Shown: piece by piece, positions 11,046-21,710 of the stretch
How positions within the stretch are numbered: position 1 is the first letter of the stretch
How the letters are laid out: each line of letters opens with the position of its first letter
Assembly (NCBI GenBank): GCA_028023455.1
Contig: JAQFVV010000002.1
Location: forward strand, 30,635,725-30,699,724
Source of the DNA: Epiperipatus broadwayi
Taxonomy: Eukaryota > Onychophora > Udeonychophora > Euonychophora > Peripatidae
DNA length: 64,000 bases
Direction of reading: 5' to 3'
Position numbers and translations under genes: made by a program
The notes under the pieces: generated by a model
Told to the model about the DNA's origin: nothing
Database searches by the model: none
Seen by the model: the letters and a program-made list of their open reading frames with translations, nothing else

Positions 11046-11907
11046 TAATTTTTTAGTGCTTACATTTTTGCATCTAAAGTAGGGAGAAAGACTTCATGAA
11101 GTTGGGGAAGTTGCATTATTTTAAGCATTGATATTTACAATGAGCACCTTTTTTTGATTTATGGAATATGATAGAGTTCAGTAAACTTGCAATATCTTAT
11201 ATACCTGACATAGAATAGCATGTGCATATTTCCGGATTTACTAATGAATGGCAGCTATTATGGTGTGTGTTGATGGCAAAGTGGAGGTCTGCCTTGTATT
11301 ATGAATAATTTAATTACTGGACCAAAGGTACGAATATAGTGAACTGAATCATTTTTATATAGTTAGAACTTAAGTTTCTAACTACAAATCATTATCAATA
11401 GGATTCTATCCTATGGATGCTGGTTATTTAATTTAGGATACTTTATCACGGGGAAATAACTGCCACAGGTAAGTTAGCTATATGTAGAGCTGTTATTTTA
11501 CCTAATTTATTGTATGGATGTAAAACAAGGACAGCCTATCAAAGCAATATAAATGCACCAGAAATGCTTCATTTAAGGAATCGTCTTAAAATTGTAAAAA
11601 ATGCAATGGCAATATCATAAAATCAATCAATATGATCTTCAACTCGCAGAATATGATATTAGAGAATCCACTAAAACTAATGAATAATGCAAGACTTTCT
11701 AAAAAAGTGTTTTATGGTTAACTTGGGCATTGTATTCATGGGAGAGGTAAATGTTATCTATGTTATAAGGATTTCCATTAAATCAAGTCATATGTCACAT
11801 AATTTAATTTAGCAAGCTTGTATTACAAATGTTATATAAAGAGCTTAATTGTTTTCTTTAGCGGATTAAATCGCTTTTATATGTTATATGCTTAATAAGC
11901 TTTGCAG

Positions 11908-11955
11908 AATATCCCCAACCCCAGACCGGTTTCTGCTACTGGCTTAGATAGCTGG
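11908..11955 (-). ncRNA. Hammerhead ribozyme, left arm of element C (5' half lost)
   Basis: On the minus strand the arm keeps the stem II remnant GC-CAGTA-GC, GAA (11933-11931), the perfect palindrome ACCGGT as stem III, cleavage base C (11924), and the stem I 3' strand TGGGGT then GGATATT. The CTGAGGA box and its stem I partner are deleted. Confidence 0.6.
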
Positions 11956-12042
11956 ATATCTGAAAATTTCAGATTATCTATTTAATAGTTATCCATTAGA
12001 TAAAGCGCTGGGTTTTTCCTGGTATTTTTAATCTAATGCTTG

Positions 12043-12112
12043 AATATCCTAGCACCTCACTGAGGAAGCCAGTAACAGAAACCGGACTTGGGTTGGGTTG
12101 GTATATTCTGCA
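12043..12112 (+). ncRNA. Type I hammerhead ribozyme, right arm of element C
   Basis: Order on the + strand: AATATCC and ACCTCA (stem I 5' strand, 12043-12059), CTGAGGA (12060-12066, fits CTGANGA), AGCCAGTAACA (short stem II), GAA (12078-12080), ACCGGA (stem III, one base off the palindrome ACCGGT), C (12087), then a G-rich stem I 3' strand. In the left arm the 3' strand is TGGGGT..GGATATT, which pairs perfectly with ACCTCA and AATATCC here. Both core boxes are intact in this copy. Confidence 0.7.
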
Positions 12113-12375
12113 AAACTTGTTAAGAGCTTATTTGTGAGCTCTTTATATAACATTTTCATTAAAGAATGCAATATTGATTGTTTCCATTGGGAAAATATGG
12201 CAAGAAATAGAATACATTGGAGATCTACAATTAGACATGGTGTTGAAGTATTTTAGAAAGGTTTTCCTTTGAAGAAATAAAAAGACAGTTTTGCAAAATA
12301 TCAAACAAATAGAAAATGGACCAGCATATTCTACATATGGATTTAGATGTGATTCAGCGATCATTTTTTATAGTC

Positions 12376-12831
12376 TGTACAAAACTAATGTCTAGGGCAG
12401 TTTTTTTTTCTTTTCCTTTTCCCTCTTTGAATTGGAATGACCCTAGTCATTTATGAATGTCTGCTGTATGTATAGGTAATATTTATGATTTAATAAGTAC
12501 TTATTTGTCATAGGATATTGGTTATGTGATGTACCATTCTTTTTGGAAATCACAAATCTCCAATGTACCACAATATGTCAAAGATTTGCAATAGCTTTTA
12601 TTTCAAGCTTAAAAGATGTCTATATTTTATAACAAATCTATTTCTCAAGCATTATTTTAAACACATCCAATACTTTAGGTTTCATATCTTCGGTAGTAAT
12701 TAGATCAAAATATTACTCTTTCTAAAATCTGAATCTGACATTTTTTTCCAATCTCAAATATATATTTTTAAAATCCAATAATACTACACATCTAATAGTA
12801 AGAGTTTATGATTATACTTTGCTTTAATTAA
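12376..12831. other. TDP1: TDP1 intron sequence, nothing recognised
   Basis: AT-rich sequence between a LINE relic and a PLE. No coding block or repeat arm was identified. Confidence 0.4.
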
Positions 12832-13079
12832 AATAATTGGTGAATGTTGCACTAATATGCAGCTAAAGAGAAGTTTGCGCTTTAGAGTTGATGTATTAAG
12901 ATATGCTAAGTGCTTTCGAAGGCTTATGTTTTCATATTTATAGCTGAGATTAAAGTGTAATGTTTGATTGTTGAATGTTAATTAGTGTTATAAAGTCCGT
13001 TTTTGGGAGAGAAGGAAGCATGAGTCTTTGTGGTTAATAGCTTAGGGGAGTTCACTATAAAGTAAGCTTCTCTCATTTT

Positions 13080-13925
13080 TTGTTGTGAGTTGTCTCTTTA
13101 TATACTAAATAGTTGCTGTGGTTGGTGTGAATATGTGTCCGGTTAATTTCTGGTGGTTGAAAAATACTGAACTGCACTCTGGTTTGATGGTTGCCTTTTT
13201 ATAGGTGTATTGGTGTTGAAATAAATGGGTGGCTAGTGATCTATAAGATTTATCAAAATAAGTTGAATTACATTCACTGTTATGGCATTGAATTTTATAA
13301 ACAGCTCAGGGGATGAGGTCAGGTTGTAGTTTGTTTTTCGAGTTTTAGTCTATTGGAGGAAGTGGGGGAGGTGCAGTAGGCAAGGCAGTATATAAATAAA
13401 AATACTTTCTTGTAAGTTTTAATGAGAGAGGAATATATGGAAGGAGAAACAATGGTCTATCATCGGAGATAGAGTTAATGTTCTTATAAAAGTGCCATAT
13501 TTTGTTTATACAAGGCTGTTGCTAAATCCGATGCAAATGAGATCTTTGGTGTATACTTCTAGGCTGGTTTTCCAAGAGGCTTCATATTTACACAACGTTT
13601 GATTACAAAATAGAAAGGATAATAGTGGTGTGGAGAATCTAGGGTGCATGAAACCTTGTACTTCAATTAGTTTAATATACATGTTGTAATCACAGTAGAA
13701 TGTATTCTTTTGTATTGTGTAGAGTTGTCACGTTCTGTGGTTAATCATAATGCAGAAAGATTTTGTAAGTTGGCTTTAATTTCTTGGATAACTGTTTCTG
13801 GAACTGTATTAAAGATATGGTTGACATATACTTATGAACCTCAGCCTCTCAGTTCAAATGCTTTCACACTGTCTAGAATTTTTCTATCATGTCTACAGTT
13901 CAAAATTATCCCCCACTCACGTTGA
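13080..13925 (-). pseudogene. PLE minus copy, RT end and nuclease relic
   Basis: From 13830 down, the minus strand shows a degraded YVNHIF (from the YVDD catalytic box), a linker shared with the plus copy, and then VYKIQCHNSECNSTYF, SYRSLATHLFQHQYTYKKAT and NHQKLTGHIFTP. The last part matches the GIY-YIG order VYxIxC..C, YxxxSxRSL, H, and distal H. Stops break the frame. The catalytic tyrosine and glycine pattern is not intact. Confidence 0.6.
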
Positions 13926-14573
13926 CTGAAAATTAATCCATCTATTTACAACTTTCCAGGAATTTAAAGGCAGTTTAAATGCAGTTAATAAAAACAGTCA
14001 TTAGAAGTCTTAACTGCACCATTAAAAAAGAAAAAACTCTCCATAGCATCCACCAACACATCTTCAAATGTAACAACTTTGCCCACAAAAACTAAAAAAG
14101 AAATTTAGCTGCAAGGTTATCTTTCTAGCATACAAACAAGGCATACCTCTACCAATTCAACAAAATTAAAATAAAAACTCATTCATCAACCTTACCACTT
14201 TTAACCCCCCCCCACCCTTGGTTAAACATGTTCTGGACTTAGGACCAAGATATGTAGGAGGCTGCTGGAAACAACTATTGGTGGAACTTATTACTGATGT
14301 AGAAGCAGGCCTTTAATAAGACTCAATGGCTCATCGATCAGTTAGGATTTGGCATTTACACCATTAGATCTTCATTTGACTTCATCCCGAAATATCAAAT
14401 CCGCTAAAAATGATCCTTCATACAAAATAGCCTCATTAGACATAACTGTTTATCAACAGATTTTTTATCTATAAACATTTTCAAATAAGAACTAAACAGT
14501 GTGAACTATTCACAAACACATATAGACTTTATCATTACATTTCTTTCTTGACTTAAACAACAATTTAATAGCA

Positions 14574-15490
14574 ATGTTTAGTGGCTTATACTCTAAAATG
14601 TTAGTTGGTTGGCCTATGGGTCTTCCACTGAGTAGTGTTGTTTCCAGCCTATATATGAACTATTTTGAAAAACAAATCATACCACAATACTGTGAGAACT
14701 ATTCAAACTTCATTTATACAGTTGATGACATCTTTATTACAGCTCCAGAACCAATTATCCAACAAATTAAAGCCAACTTACAAAGTCTTTCTGCATGATT
14801 AACCATAAAACCTGAGGACTCTACACAACACCTCAAATATATGAAAGAAATTGCTTCACCTTGATTATACTATGCATATTAAACCACTCGAAGTACGAGG
14901 CTTCACATACCTTAGATCCACCACACCATTTGCAGGATTATCATCCTTTCTATTTTGTAATCAAACATTGTGTAAATATGAAGCTTTCCAGAAAACCAAC
15001 CTAGAAGCATACACCAAAGATCTCATTTCTATCAGATTTAGCAGCAGCTTTGTAAAAAACAAAATGATACTTTTACAAAGCATCAATTCCATCTCCCCCT
15101 CTGCTGATAGACCATGGTTTCTCCACCAACATGTTCCCTCTCTCACTAGAACTTACAAGAAATTATTTTTATTTATGTATTGCCTTGCCTACCACACCCC
15201 CTCCCTTTCTCCAATAGACTTTTTTAAATAACTCAAAAGGCAAACTAAAACCTGCTCTCACCCCTGTGCTGTTTGTAAAATCCAATGCCCTCACACTGAG
15301 TGTAGATCAACTTGTTTTGGTGAATCTTGTGCATCACTAACCACTCATTTATTTCAATGCTAATACACTTACAAGAAAGCAACTACAAAAATAGAGTGCA
15401 GTTCAGTATTTTTCGACCACCAAAAATTAACCAGACACATATTCACCCCAATCACAGCAACTATTCAGTAATGAAAAATTTGAGAAGCAT
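14574..15490 (+). pseudogene. PLE plus copy, reverse transcriptase and nuclease relic
   Basis: The frame 14574-14798 reads GWPMGLPLSSVVSSLYMNYF (RT motif B-like block, as in MGSPLSP..) and FIYTVDDIFIT (motif C, with the two catalytic aspartates). After stops, 14851-15231 is the RT-to-nuclease linker (KYEAFQKTNLEAYTKDLI), and 15240-15480 reads CKIQCPHTECRSTC, SLTTHLFQC and KLTRHIFTP, a worn GIY-YIG domain. The upstream part of the RT (fingers) is only faintly visible at 13960-14570. Not functional. Confidence 0.65.
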
Positions 15491-15775
15491 ACTTTATAGC
15501 TAACTTCTAAGTTGTTAACTAAAAAGACTCATCCTTCCCTCTCCAAAAAAATGGACCTTATAACACTAATTAACATTCAATAATTTTAGTCAAATTTAAA
15601 ATTCTACTACTGCATATATAATCACAATACAATATCCCACCATATCACTGTTTTATCCCACCTATGAATATAAAAGCAAAATGTTTCAAAAGCACTTAGC
15701 GTATCTTAATACATCAACTCTAAAGCTCAAACTTTTCTTTAGCCACGTATTAATGCACCACTCGCCAATATTACA

Positions 15776-16852
15776 AATTTTCAATTTCTGTCAACAAATA
15801 TAAACCTCTTTCCCCGCTTCCTTTATTTGTACTCTCTTTACTCTCCGAAGCACTGTTCAAATGTTATAATTCCTTCCTAGTTGCATGAGAACTAAATGCT
15901 ATACCAAGCCAACAGTATTAGGCAAAGGTATAACATTACATATATTGTTATATTTGTCGTAATAAATAAATATTTAATCGTACTTGATGACTTTGTGTTT
16001 ATATGTAACTACTTATTAAACACAATGGTATGGTAATTTGGTAGTTGTGGAGGGACTGTACTGCCACCGTCAGATGGCGCTGTGACACCATCAACAACTA
16101 CCGGTAATTTTTTTTTTCGCAGTAGTTTCCACTATTTTTTGTTACACTCTCACTTTTCTAATCAATATGTCTACTTTTCATTCCCGTTCCTAGTAATATT
16201 TCATTGCCATTAAGTACTGAATCTTCTCATTCCAATTTCACATTATTTTTCATTTATTTTCTGTATATGCTATATCATTTTTTATTTTCCATTTAATTCA
16301 CTTAAAAAACTATTTTGATAATAGTATTATCACACTGGAGTTGAAGTTTTTCCAGCATTTACAGTTTACTCAAATCGTACTTCATTTACAAAAAAACTAA
16401 TCTCATTTTATCTAGTTTTGTTTTTTGAAACATTCTGGTTTGTAGTTTATCAATCTTCTTCATCATATTATTTAAGCACACACCATCATTAATATAAGTT
16501 AAAGTTTCATTATCGCTATTATTTCTAATTCATTTTTGTACATACATCTTGTTTTGCTTTACTGAGCAACATACTTATCTATCTTTTAATATAGTCTTTT
16601 TTGTTGCTGTTGTATTGACATTTCACAAATTCATTTAGTTTCTTCAAACTAACATTTTGAGCTCTATATTATTTAATTATCATCAATTCTTTTTTAAATT
16701 AGTTTTTATTCTTTCTCCACACTTTAATTTTGCTTCCAATATCTAACAGTTTTATAGCTTTCTTATTCTTGGCTAATAAAATCTATCCTGGAATAAAAGG
16801 TAAAACAGAATGAATATAGCATTGTTTTGATCTGGCTTCTATATGATGAAAC
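15776..16852. other. TDP1: TDP1 intron sequence with one small hairpin
   Basis: At 16036-16103 GGTAGTTGT and ACAACTACC flank a GC-rich core (CCGTCAGATGGCGCTGTGAC), giving a small hairpin unlike the surrounding AT-rich DNA. Nothing else was recognised. Confidence 0.5.
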
Positions 16853-17250
16853 AAGGCAAAACTCTTCATACAGTAGCACCATTCAGTGCAAGCGAGATTA
16901 ATCAATAGATGCAGGAAGGTTTGTACATAAAATCCCTACCTAGTGCCTTCTCATCCAATATCCCCAGACTAGTTTTTAGCTTGTGGCTTTCATCAGTGAG
17001 GAGCCTTGGATCTGAGAGCACTGCACCTAGGTCTTAGGATCTAATGCTGTCCTCCAGAAGCCACCTTTTACTTTAGTTAACTATAAAGCTTTGAGTCCAA
17101 AATGAAAACACAATAATGTTTTCAAGCTAAGCTCATCAGCTTGTATATTTGTATAGATCTGAACTAAATTCAACATCCATACCTTTTGGTGTCTTTGGTT
17201 CTTTAAAAACAGCTTGTGTAAGCATAAAGAATGGTGATTACATGATGATG
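16853..17250. mobile_element. Family A repeat, complete single unit
   Basis: Begins GGCAAAACTCTTCATACAGT and runs through TAGTGCC, the hammerhead region, GAGAGCACTGCACCTAGG, CAATAATGTTTTCAAGC and TTTTGGTGTC to the shared end GTGATTACATGATG. The same order is found in the other copies. Length is near the 437-bp monomer inferred from the tandem copy at 23.6-24.3 kb. Confidence 0.75.
16955..17009 (-). ncRNA. Family A hammerhead ribozyme (one core change)
   Basis: On the minus strand: CCAA, CCTCA, CTGATGA (16996-16990), AGC-CACAA-GCT stem II, AAA in place of GAA, ACTAGT, C, TGGGG, then TTGG. Stem I pairs CCTCA with TGGGG and CCAA with TTGG. The G12 to A change would be expected to abolish cleavage. 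Confidence 0.7.
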
Positions 17251-17843
17251 AAACAATATTTGTTTTTTATTCAAACCAGGAATCTCTTAAGTTAGCAAAC
17301 CCAATTAACAATAATATTTCTCCATTTGCTATTTTTAATCTTCATAGATTAAAATTTTAAATTAATTTTTTTAAAAAAAATTCATTTCCACACTATTGAA
17401 TTTGTCTATTCAACAATTCTGGTTTTAAAACCATGAGTAGTTTTGCAATCCCAATGTAAAGCCCCCCCCCCTCCATTTTCTGCATATTCTTTAGATTTGT
17501 GTTTACATATATGTATATATTCAATAATTCAGTTTTTTTTAAAAACATGCTTTACAAAATAATCCCTTAAGATTTTGTTTACAAATATATATCTCTATTG
17601 TGTGTCTCAATTCGAACTTTTCTTTCTATTATCATAAAATGATTTGGTAAGTTATTATTTATTCCTATATATACCTAAAGTTTTTTAAATTCTCCATATC
17701 TGCCCTCCGCCTCTATCTTGTCTTTTTCTTAATAATAACATCTCTTTTTATGTGCTTAAACATAAATTTTTTGCTCAGTTTTTAAGCATATCCTATTGTC
17801 ATTTTTAACCATGTAATTAGTTGTCTTTATTTAAAACACAGTT
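17251..17843. other. TDP1: TDP1 intron sequence, nothing recognised
   Basis: AT-rich sequence with a run of C (17462-17471). No coding block or repeat arm was seen. Confidence 0.4.
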
Positions 17844-17859
17844 AAAAAGTATTTTAGTT

Positions 17860-17949
17860 GTCAGGCGTTGATGGTCGAATGGTCAGCAAAGCTGCCTTAC
17901 AAGCAGTTGTCATGGGTTCGCTTTCCGGCCGATGCTATGACATGAAAAA
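17860..17949 (+). mobile_element. Short tRNA-derived SINE (family 1) with target duplication
   Basis: A 90-bp unit has a box A region (ATGGTCGAATGGTCAGCAAA), an anticodon-like hairpin (CTGC-CTTACAA-GCAG, here without clear identity), a box B (GGGTTCGCTTTCC) and a tail GATGCTATGACATG plus A-run. It is flanked by the perfect 16-bp repeat AAAAAGTATTTTAGTT at 17844-17859 and 17950-17965, as expected for LINE-mediated insertion. Confidence 0.85.
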
Positions 17950-18019
17950 AAAAAGTATTTTAGTTATACTATTTATTCAAAAAGTATAGTCTCAGCCAAT
18001 TTATATCCCTTCCCCCCAC

Positions 18020-18715
18020 CTAGTGATATGATGTGCTTTATCAAAGTCAGGAATCTCTTAGCCTATATGCCCGAGAAAAATCTATTAACCGCCTCTCATT
18101 TCTACTTTCCACCCTACGTTTTTCCCATATTCTTCTCTATCCCATTTCCACAACAATATCTTTGTCTACTCGATGGCCTTTATATCTAGATCCCCTTTAT
18201 CTTTTTCCAAAACCCAGCATAAAAAACAACTCACTTTCTATATAATCACTTTGTTTATATTTATTCTCCCACAAGTTCATTATTTGTATCCTTTGTACTT
18301 GTAAGCATTTAAATTCAATTAACAGATGTCAAATATTTTCCATGCCTTCCTTACATAACTTGCAGACTAAATCACCCATATTTCTCCATTTATGTGTATA
18401 TTCCCTTGTTGCTAACGATCGTGTTCGAGTCTTAAACAGTAAAGTACTTTCCTTACTAAATTAACTCGCACCCAATAGTCTGATTACTTCTATATACATT
18501 TAAACTCTTACTCTCCATACTAGTTCTCCATCTCTCCAACTCCCTATTTTTTATTAATGCGTCTATTCTTCTATTCCATTCCTTGCCACTATAACACAAC
18601 AATTCTCCTAACCCAATCATCTCACCCTTTGTACAAGTATACTGACACAAAGTTTTTATCTAAATTTTATGCATACAGTACAACCTTTCTGACCCATCTT
18701 GTCGCCTACCTTTTG
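18020..18715 (-). mobile_element. LINE family D tail, copy 1
   Basis: The minus strand reads KWRNMGDLVCKLCKEGMEN and HLLIEFKCLQ in broken frames, matching copy 2 next to it. This is the C-terminal part of a LINE ORF2 with a CxxC...H...C zinc-binding tail. Frames are broken. Confidence 0.6.
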
Positions 18716-19250
18716 ATGTGATGTGATGTACTGTAGCTTCTCCTTAAACGAAGTCAAGAATCTCTCAGCAATTACGCCCAGAGAAACAGTTAGCTACTTT
18801 ATTTTACACCCCCTAGTCTAAGTTTTCCCATATTCTGCTCCATCCCATTTCCACAACATAATCTTTGTCAATTCTATGGCCTTTATATCTAAATCCCCCT
18901 TATCTTTTCCCAAACCCAGCATAAAAACCAATAATCCACTTTCTATATAATCACTTTTTTCATAATTATTCTTCCATAACTTCATTATATGTGCCCTTTC
19001 TGTTTTCAAGCATTTACATTCAATTAACAGATGCCTAATATTTTCTATTCCTTCCTTACATAATTTACAGACCAAATTACCCATATTTTTCCATTTACAT
19101 ATATATTCTCTCCATTTACATATATATTTTTTTGTTGCTAAAGATCCCGTTCGAGCCTTAAACAATAAACTACTTTTCTTACTATTATTATTATTATTGA
19201 TGTGATGTGATGTACTGCTTTCATTATCTGCTCCTGCCACCTTACGGATT
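18716..19250 (-). mobile_element. LINE family D tail, copy 2
   Basis: The frame 18818-19240 reads LLFKARTGSLATKKYICKW, then NMGNLVCKLCKEGIENIRHL and LIECKCLKTERAHI. The pattern C-x2-C-x8-H-x4-C is the zinc-knuckle-like tail found at the end of many LINE ORF2 proteins. A 10-residue part (KW..YICKW) is doubled. Copy 2 follows copy 1 head to tail, with GATGTGATGTGATGTACTG at the junction, probably the family's short 3' repeat. Confidence 0.65.
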
Positions 19251-19739
19251 TTTTATATACTAAAATAACAATTTTAATTCTTGAATTTTGTTATTGATAA
19301 ATTCTTTTATATTTTATTTTAACTTTAACTTGTGATTTACTGATTTAAATTTATTAAAAGATTTTAAAATATAAGGATAATACTAGTAGTAATAATAAAC
19401 TTTATTGGAGTTACATTTTTTTTTTTTACAACTGTTAGGAGTGATAGAGTAGAAAAACGTATTCTGGACAGAAGTTTTGCAAATGTTTATGGATAATAGT
19501 CCATTTAAAAAGACAAATAATAGCAAAATAACGCAACAATGTTATATTCATATGGTGCAGCGAAAATTTAGGAATAAAAGAATGAAAATGGATATGATAA
19601 ATAATTTTCTAACAGCTGTTAAATTAGAAATAAATTTGTTTGCGCGATTTGCATGTAGCTAATTTAATTAGTAATATAATACTATAATTCTAAAGCAATA
19701 CGTAATTTATTTATATTGAATATTTCCTATATATGTAAT
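19251..19739. other. TDP1: TDP1 intron sequence, nothing recognised
   Basis: Includes a short open frame at 19477-19662 with no recognisable similarity and no splice or repeat context. Not treated as a gene. Confidence 0.4.
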
Positions 19740-19825
19740 TAGAGGGATTTGAACCGAGGATTTTTCAATCTATTCATCCTTCATTCTATATCAAGCAACC
19801 CACACACATAGCTGTGAAAAAGATG

Positions 19826-19876
19826 TGATCCCCGATTTTCGTGCAGAACTAGCACTCATCAGTTGAACCAGATTAT
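19826..19876 (-). ncRNA. Hammerhead ribozyme, left arm of element B
   Basis: On the minus strand: CTGATGA (19862-19856), GTGC-TAGTTCT-GCAC (stem II with canonical G-C closing pair), GAA (19840-19838), then AATC and GGGGATC. Both core boxes and stem II are perfect, but stem III is reduced by a deletion relative to the right arm, and the stem I 5' strand (AATCTGGTTCAA) pairs only partly. Confidence 0.75.
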
Positions 19877-20375
19877 AAACTCCCACACATATATAGTCAG
19901 TGATCAGTTTATATTCAGATAGCAATTTTTCAAACTTTAATGGACAGGTTTTAATCTTCTCATCCTACTCAACCATCCATTTTTTAAAAAACCAATGGTG
20001 GAATAATTGGATTTGGTATGTAGTCACACCCATGTAATTATTATGCAATATAACCCTTCATATTATTGGACCATTATAATTACTAGTAGAGGGATGCAAA
20101 TTACATACTGTTTTGGAATTACATTACATATTAATATAGAAGTTAAGCCATCCCGCTACTAGTAATATATATGGATACATAATGGTTCAATAATATGAGG
20201 AGTTAGATTGACATAATGTCTACATTGTTATGACTACAATATAAATCCAATAAGGGCTTTGAGTGTTCTATCATTGATTTTTTAATGAAATGGATTATTG
20301 AATAGTTGGAAAGGTGAGAAAATTAAAGCTTGTCCATTAAAGTTTGAGGAATTGTATATATGTGTGGAAGATTAT

Positions 20376-20430
20376 GATCTGGCCCAACTGATAAATGCTG
20401 GTTCTGCACAAAATAGGTATATTGGGGATC
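20376..20430 (+). ncRNA. Hammerhead ribozyme, right arm of element B
   Basis: On the + strand: GATC and CCCAA (stem I 5' strand, 20376-20387), CTGATAA (20388-20394), ATGC-TGGTTCT-GCAC stem II, AAA at 20410-20412, ATAGGTAT as stem III (ATA/TAT), A at 20421, then TTGGG and GATC, which pair perfectly with CCCAA and GATC. Stem I and III are intact here; the core boxes have one change each. The two arms complement each other's damage, so the ancestor had a complete hammerhead. Confidence 0.75.
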
Positions 20431-20659
20431 ATGTATCCCTTTTACATGTATGTTCAGTTACTTGACATGAAACGGAGGGTGAATAGACTGAAAAATCCTG
20501 AGTTTTAATTTAATCTAATAATAATAAAAGTAATATGGTTATGCTTGGTGGGTTATGTGACATTTGAGCAGCCAAGTGTCAGGTTAAATAATTAATTGAA
20601 CTTAGAATTGATCCAGGAATGTTTAATGCTTAAATCCTGCTAACTATTGTGCTGAACTT

Positions 20660-21135
20660 CACAGGAGCGAGCAAACATTACGATCTTCTACTGAAGGGTT
20701 TAAAGAATCCTACAACAGGTTCAAGAAAAGCCAAAAATGGAAGAGATAAAAAGTTAATCTTGCGACACTTCAACAATGTGATAATACTGTTGACTATTGC
20801 AATAGATATTATGAAAAGATATTAAAAATAAATGAATAGAGAATATAGCCATAATTATCATGGTATACCATTATTATCCACTACAGCAAAGGTATTTTCC
20901 AAGAATTATGTTGAACATTTCACTTGTAATCATAGGTGAACAATTACCAGAAACTCAGTATATTTATAAAGTGTCAAGAAGCAGGTGAAAGCATGAAAAA
21001 TATTGGGGGAAAAAAAGTAATTTATGTATTACTTTTATTGATTTGGTCAAAGCATTTGAGTCAATTAATTGAAGAGGTCTATGGTATTGTATGAAATTAG
21101 TTGGTTGTTTATCAAAGTTTATATATATTATATAG
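20660..21135 (+). mobile_element. LINE family C, reverse transcriptase relic
   Basis: Reads GEQLPETQYIYKVSRSR, then ITFIDLVKAFESIN and GLWYCMKLVGCLSKF, in shifted frames. FIDLVKAFESIN is the RT motif A region (the catalytic aspartate in D-x-x-K-A-F-E/D-S). Broken by stops. Confidence 0.7.
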
Positions 21136-21164
21136 TTTTTATATATTTATATTTATAAAGTTCA

Positions 21165-21710
21165 TGTGAATGTTTGTTCTTAATGCTGTCACATGTTTCC
21201 TCTGAATGTATGTTTCTCCATAAGACTGTAACATATTAACAATCAACTCTTAAGCTATCAATTTCAACTTGTAGTCAAGGCAACATCCTTTAACTACATG
21301 TTGAGAAGGGTTGATTGTTACTACCTATATTTATAAACCTGTTAAAGCCGTGAATAATTAATAGGCTTTATTATCTTAGACTGTCACATGCCAAATCACA
21401 ACAAATTAAAAAAATATTATGTTTGTTTGTAAGGAAGTCAAATTCACAATTGAAAAATTGAAAAAAAAAAAATTGTTTTTATAAATAAATAACTATACCT
21501 AACTAAACCATAATTTATATCATGAGCATTTTATGTGAATGATGTAGTTCCATCCTTTATATTTAATAATCAGTAATTTTTATTGTGAAGCATATTTTAT
21601 GTGAAGGATGTAATTCCGCCATTAACAAACTATATTTTTTCGCAGTTGTTCATAATCCCATCTCATTCACATATCAAATATAATGTATATTTAAAAATTT
21701 AAATTTATTA
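21165..21710. repeat. Dispersed AT-rich repeat, also at 29930-30170
   Basis: Shares TGTCACATGYCAAATCACAA and GATGTAATTCCGCCATTAAC-like blocks with 29930-30170. A small inverted pair (AACAATCAACTCTT and AAGGGTTGATTGTT) lies at 21238-21321. No coding content. Confidence 0.5.

Larger units (their letters stand above)
11825..12156. repeat. Fold-back element C with outward hammerheads
   Basis: Arms begin ACAAATGTTATATAAAGAGC on the left and end with AGCTCTTTATATAACATTTT on the right, and the inverted pairing extends about 110 bp inward on each side (GCAGAATATCCCCAACCCC opposite GGGTTGGTATATTCTGC). It splits a LINE family C relic cleanly, so it inserted as a unit. Each arm carries hammerhead parts, listed separately. 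Confidence 0.8.
11420..12375 (+). mobile_element. LINE family C relic interrupted by a fold-back element
   Basis: The + strand reads VILPNLLYGCKTRTAY and then APEMLHLRNRLKIVKNAMA, the block after the reverse transcriptase in family C. After the insertion at 11822-12156 the 3' part resumes (IEYIGDLQLDMVLKYF then EEIKRQFCKIS). It is a dead copy in sense with TDP1. Confidence 0.65.
12832..15775. mobile_element. Penelope-like element, head-to-head inverted copies
   Basis: Two diverged copies face each other. The minus copy covers about 12832-13850 and the plus copy about 14000-15775; the shared parts (12832-13850 and 14690-15775) are inverted repeats of about 1 kb. 3' ends lie at both outer edges. 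The plus copy keeps part of the reverse transcriptase and both keep traces of the GIY-YIG nuclease. The same topology is seen in the PLE at 8608-9652. Near both outer ends there is a hairpin followed by CGAAAGCACTTAGC or a variant, similar to the hammerhead-like hairpin of the 1598-2222 fold-back. Confidence 0.75.
19740..20508. mobile_element. Large fold-back element B with two hammerheads
   Basis: Outer arms (about 19745-19925 and 20320-20505) are inverted copies: GGATTTTTCAATCTATTCA faces TGAATAGACTGAAAAATCC, and further blocks pair inward, including TGGACAGGTTTTAATCTTC with AAAGCTTGTCCATT and the CCATTATAATTACTAG centre. Each arm carries a type I hammerhead pointing outward. A fragment of the same family is visible at about 45945-46100. 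Confidence 0.8.
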
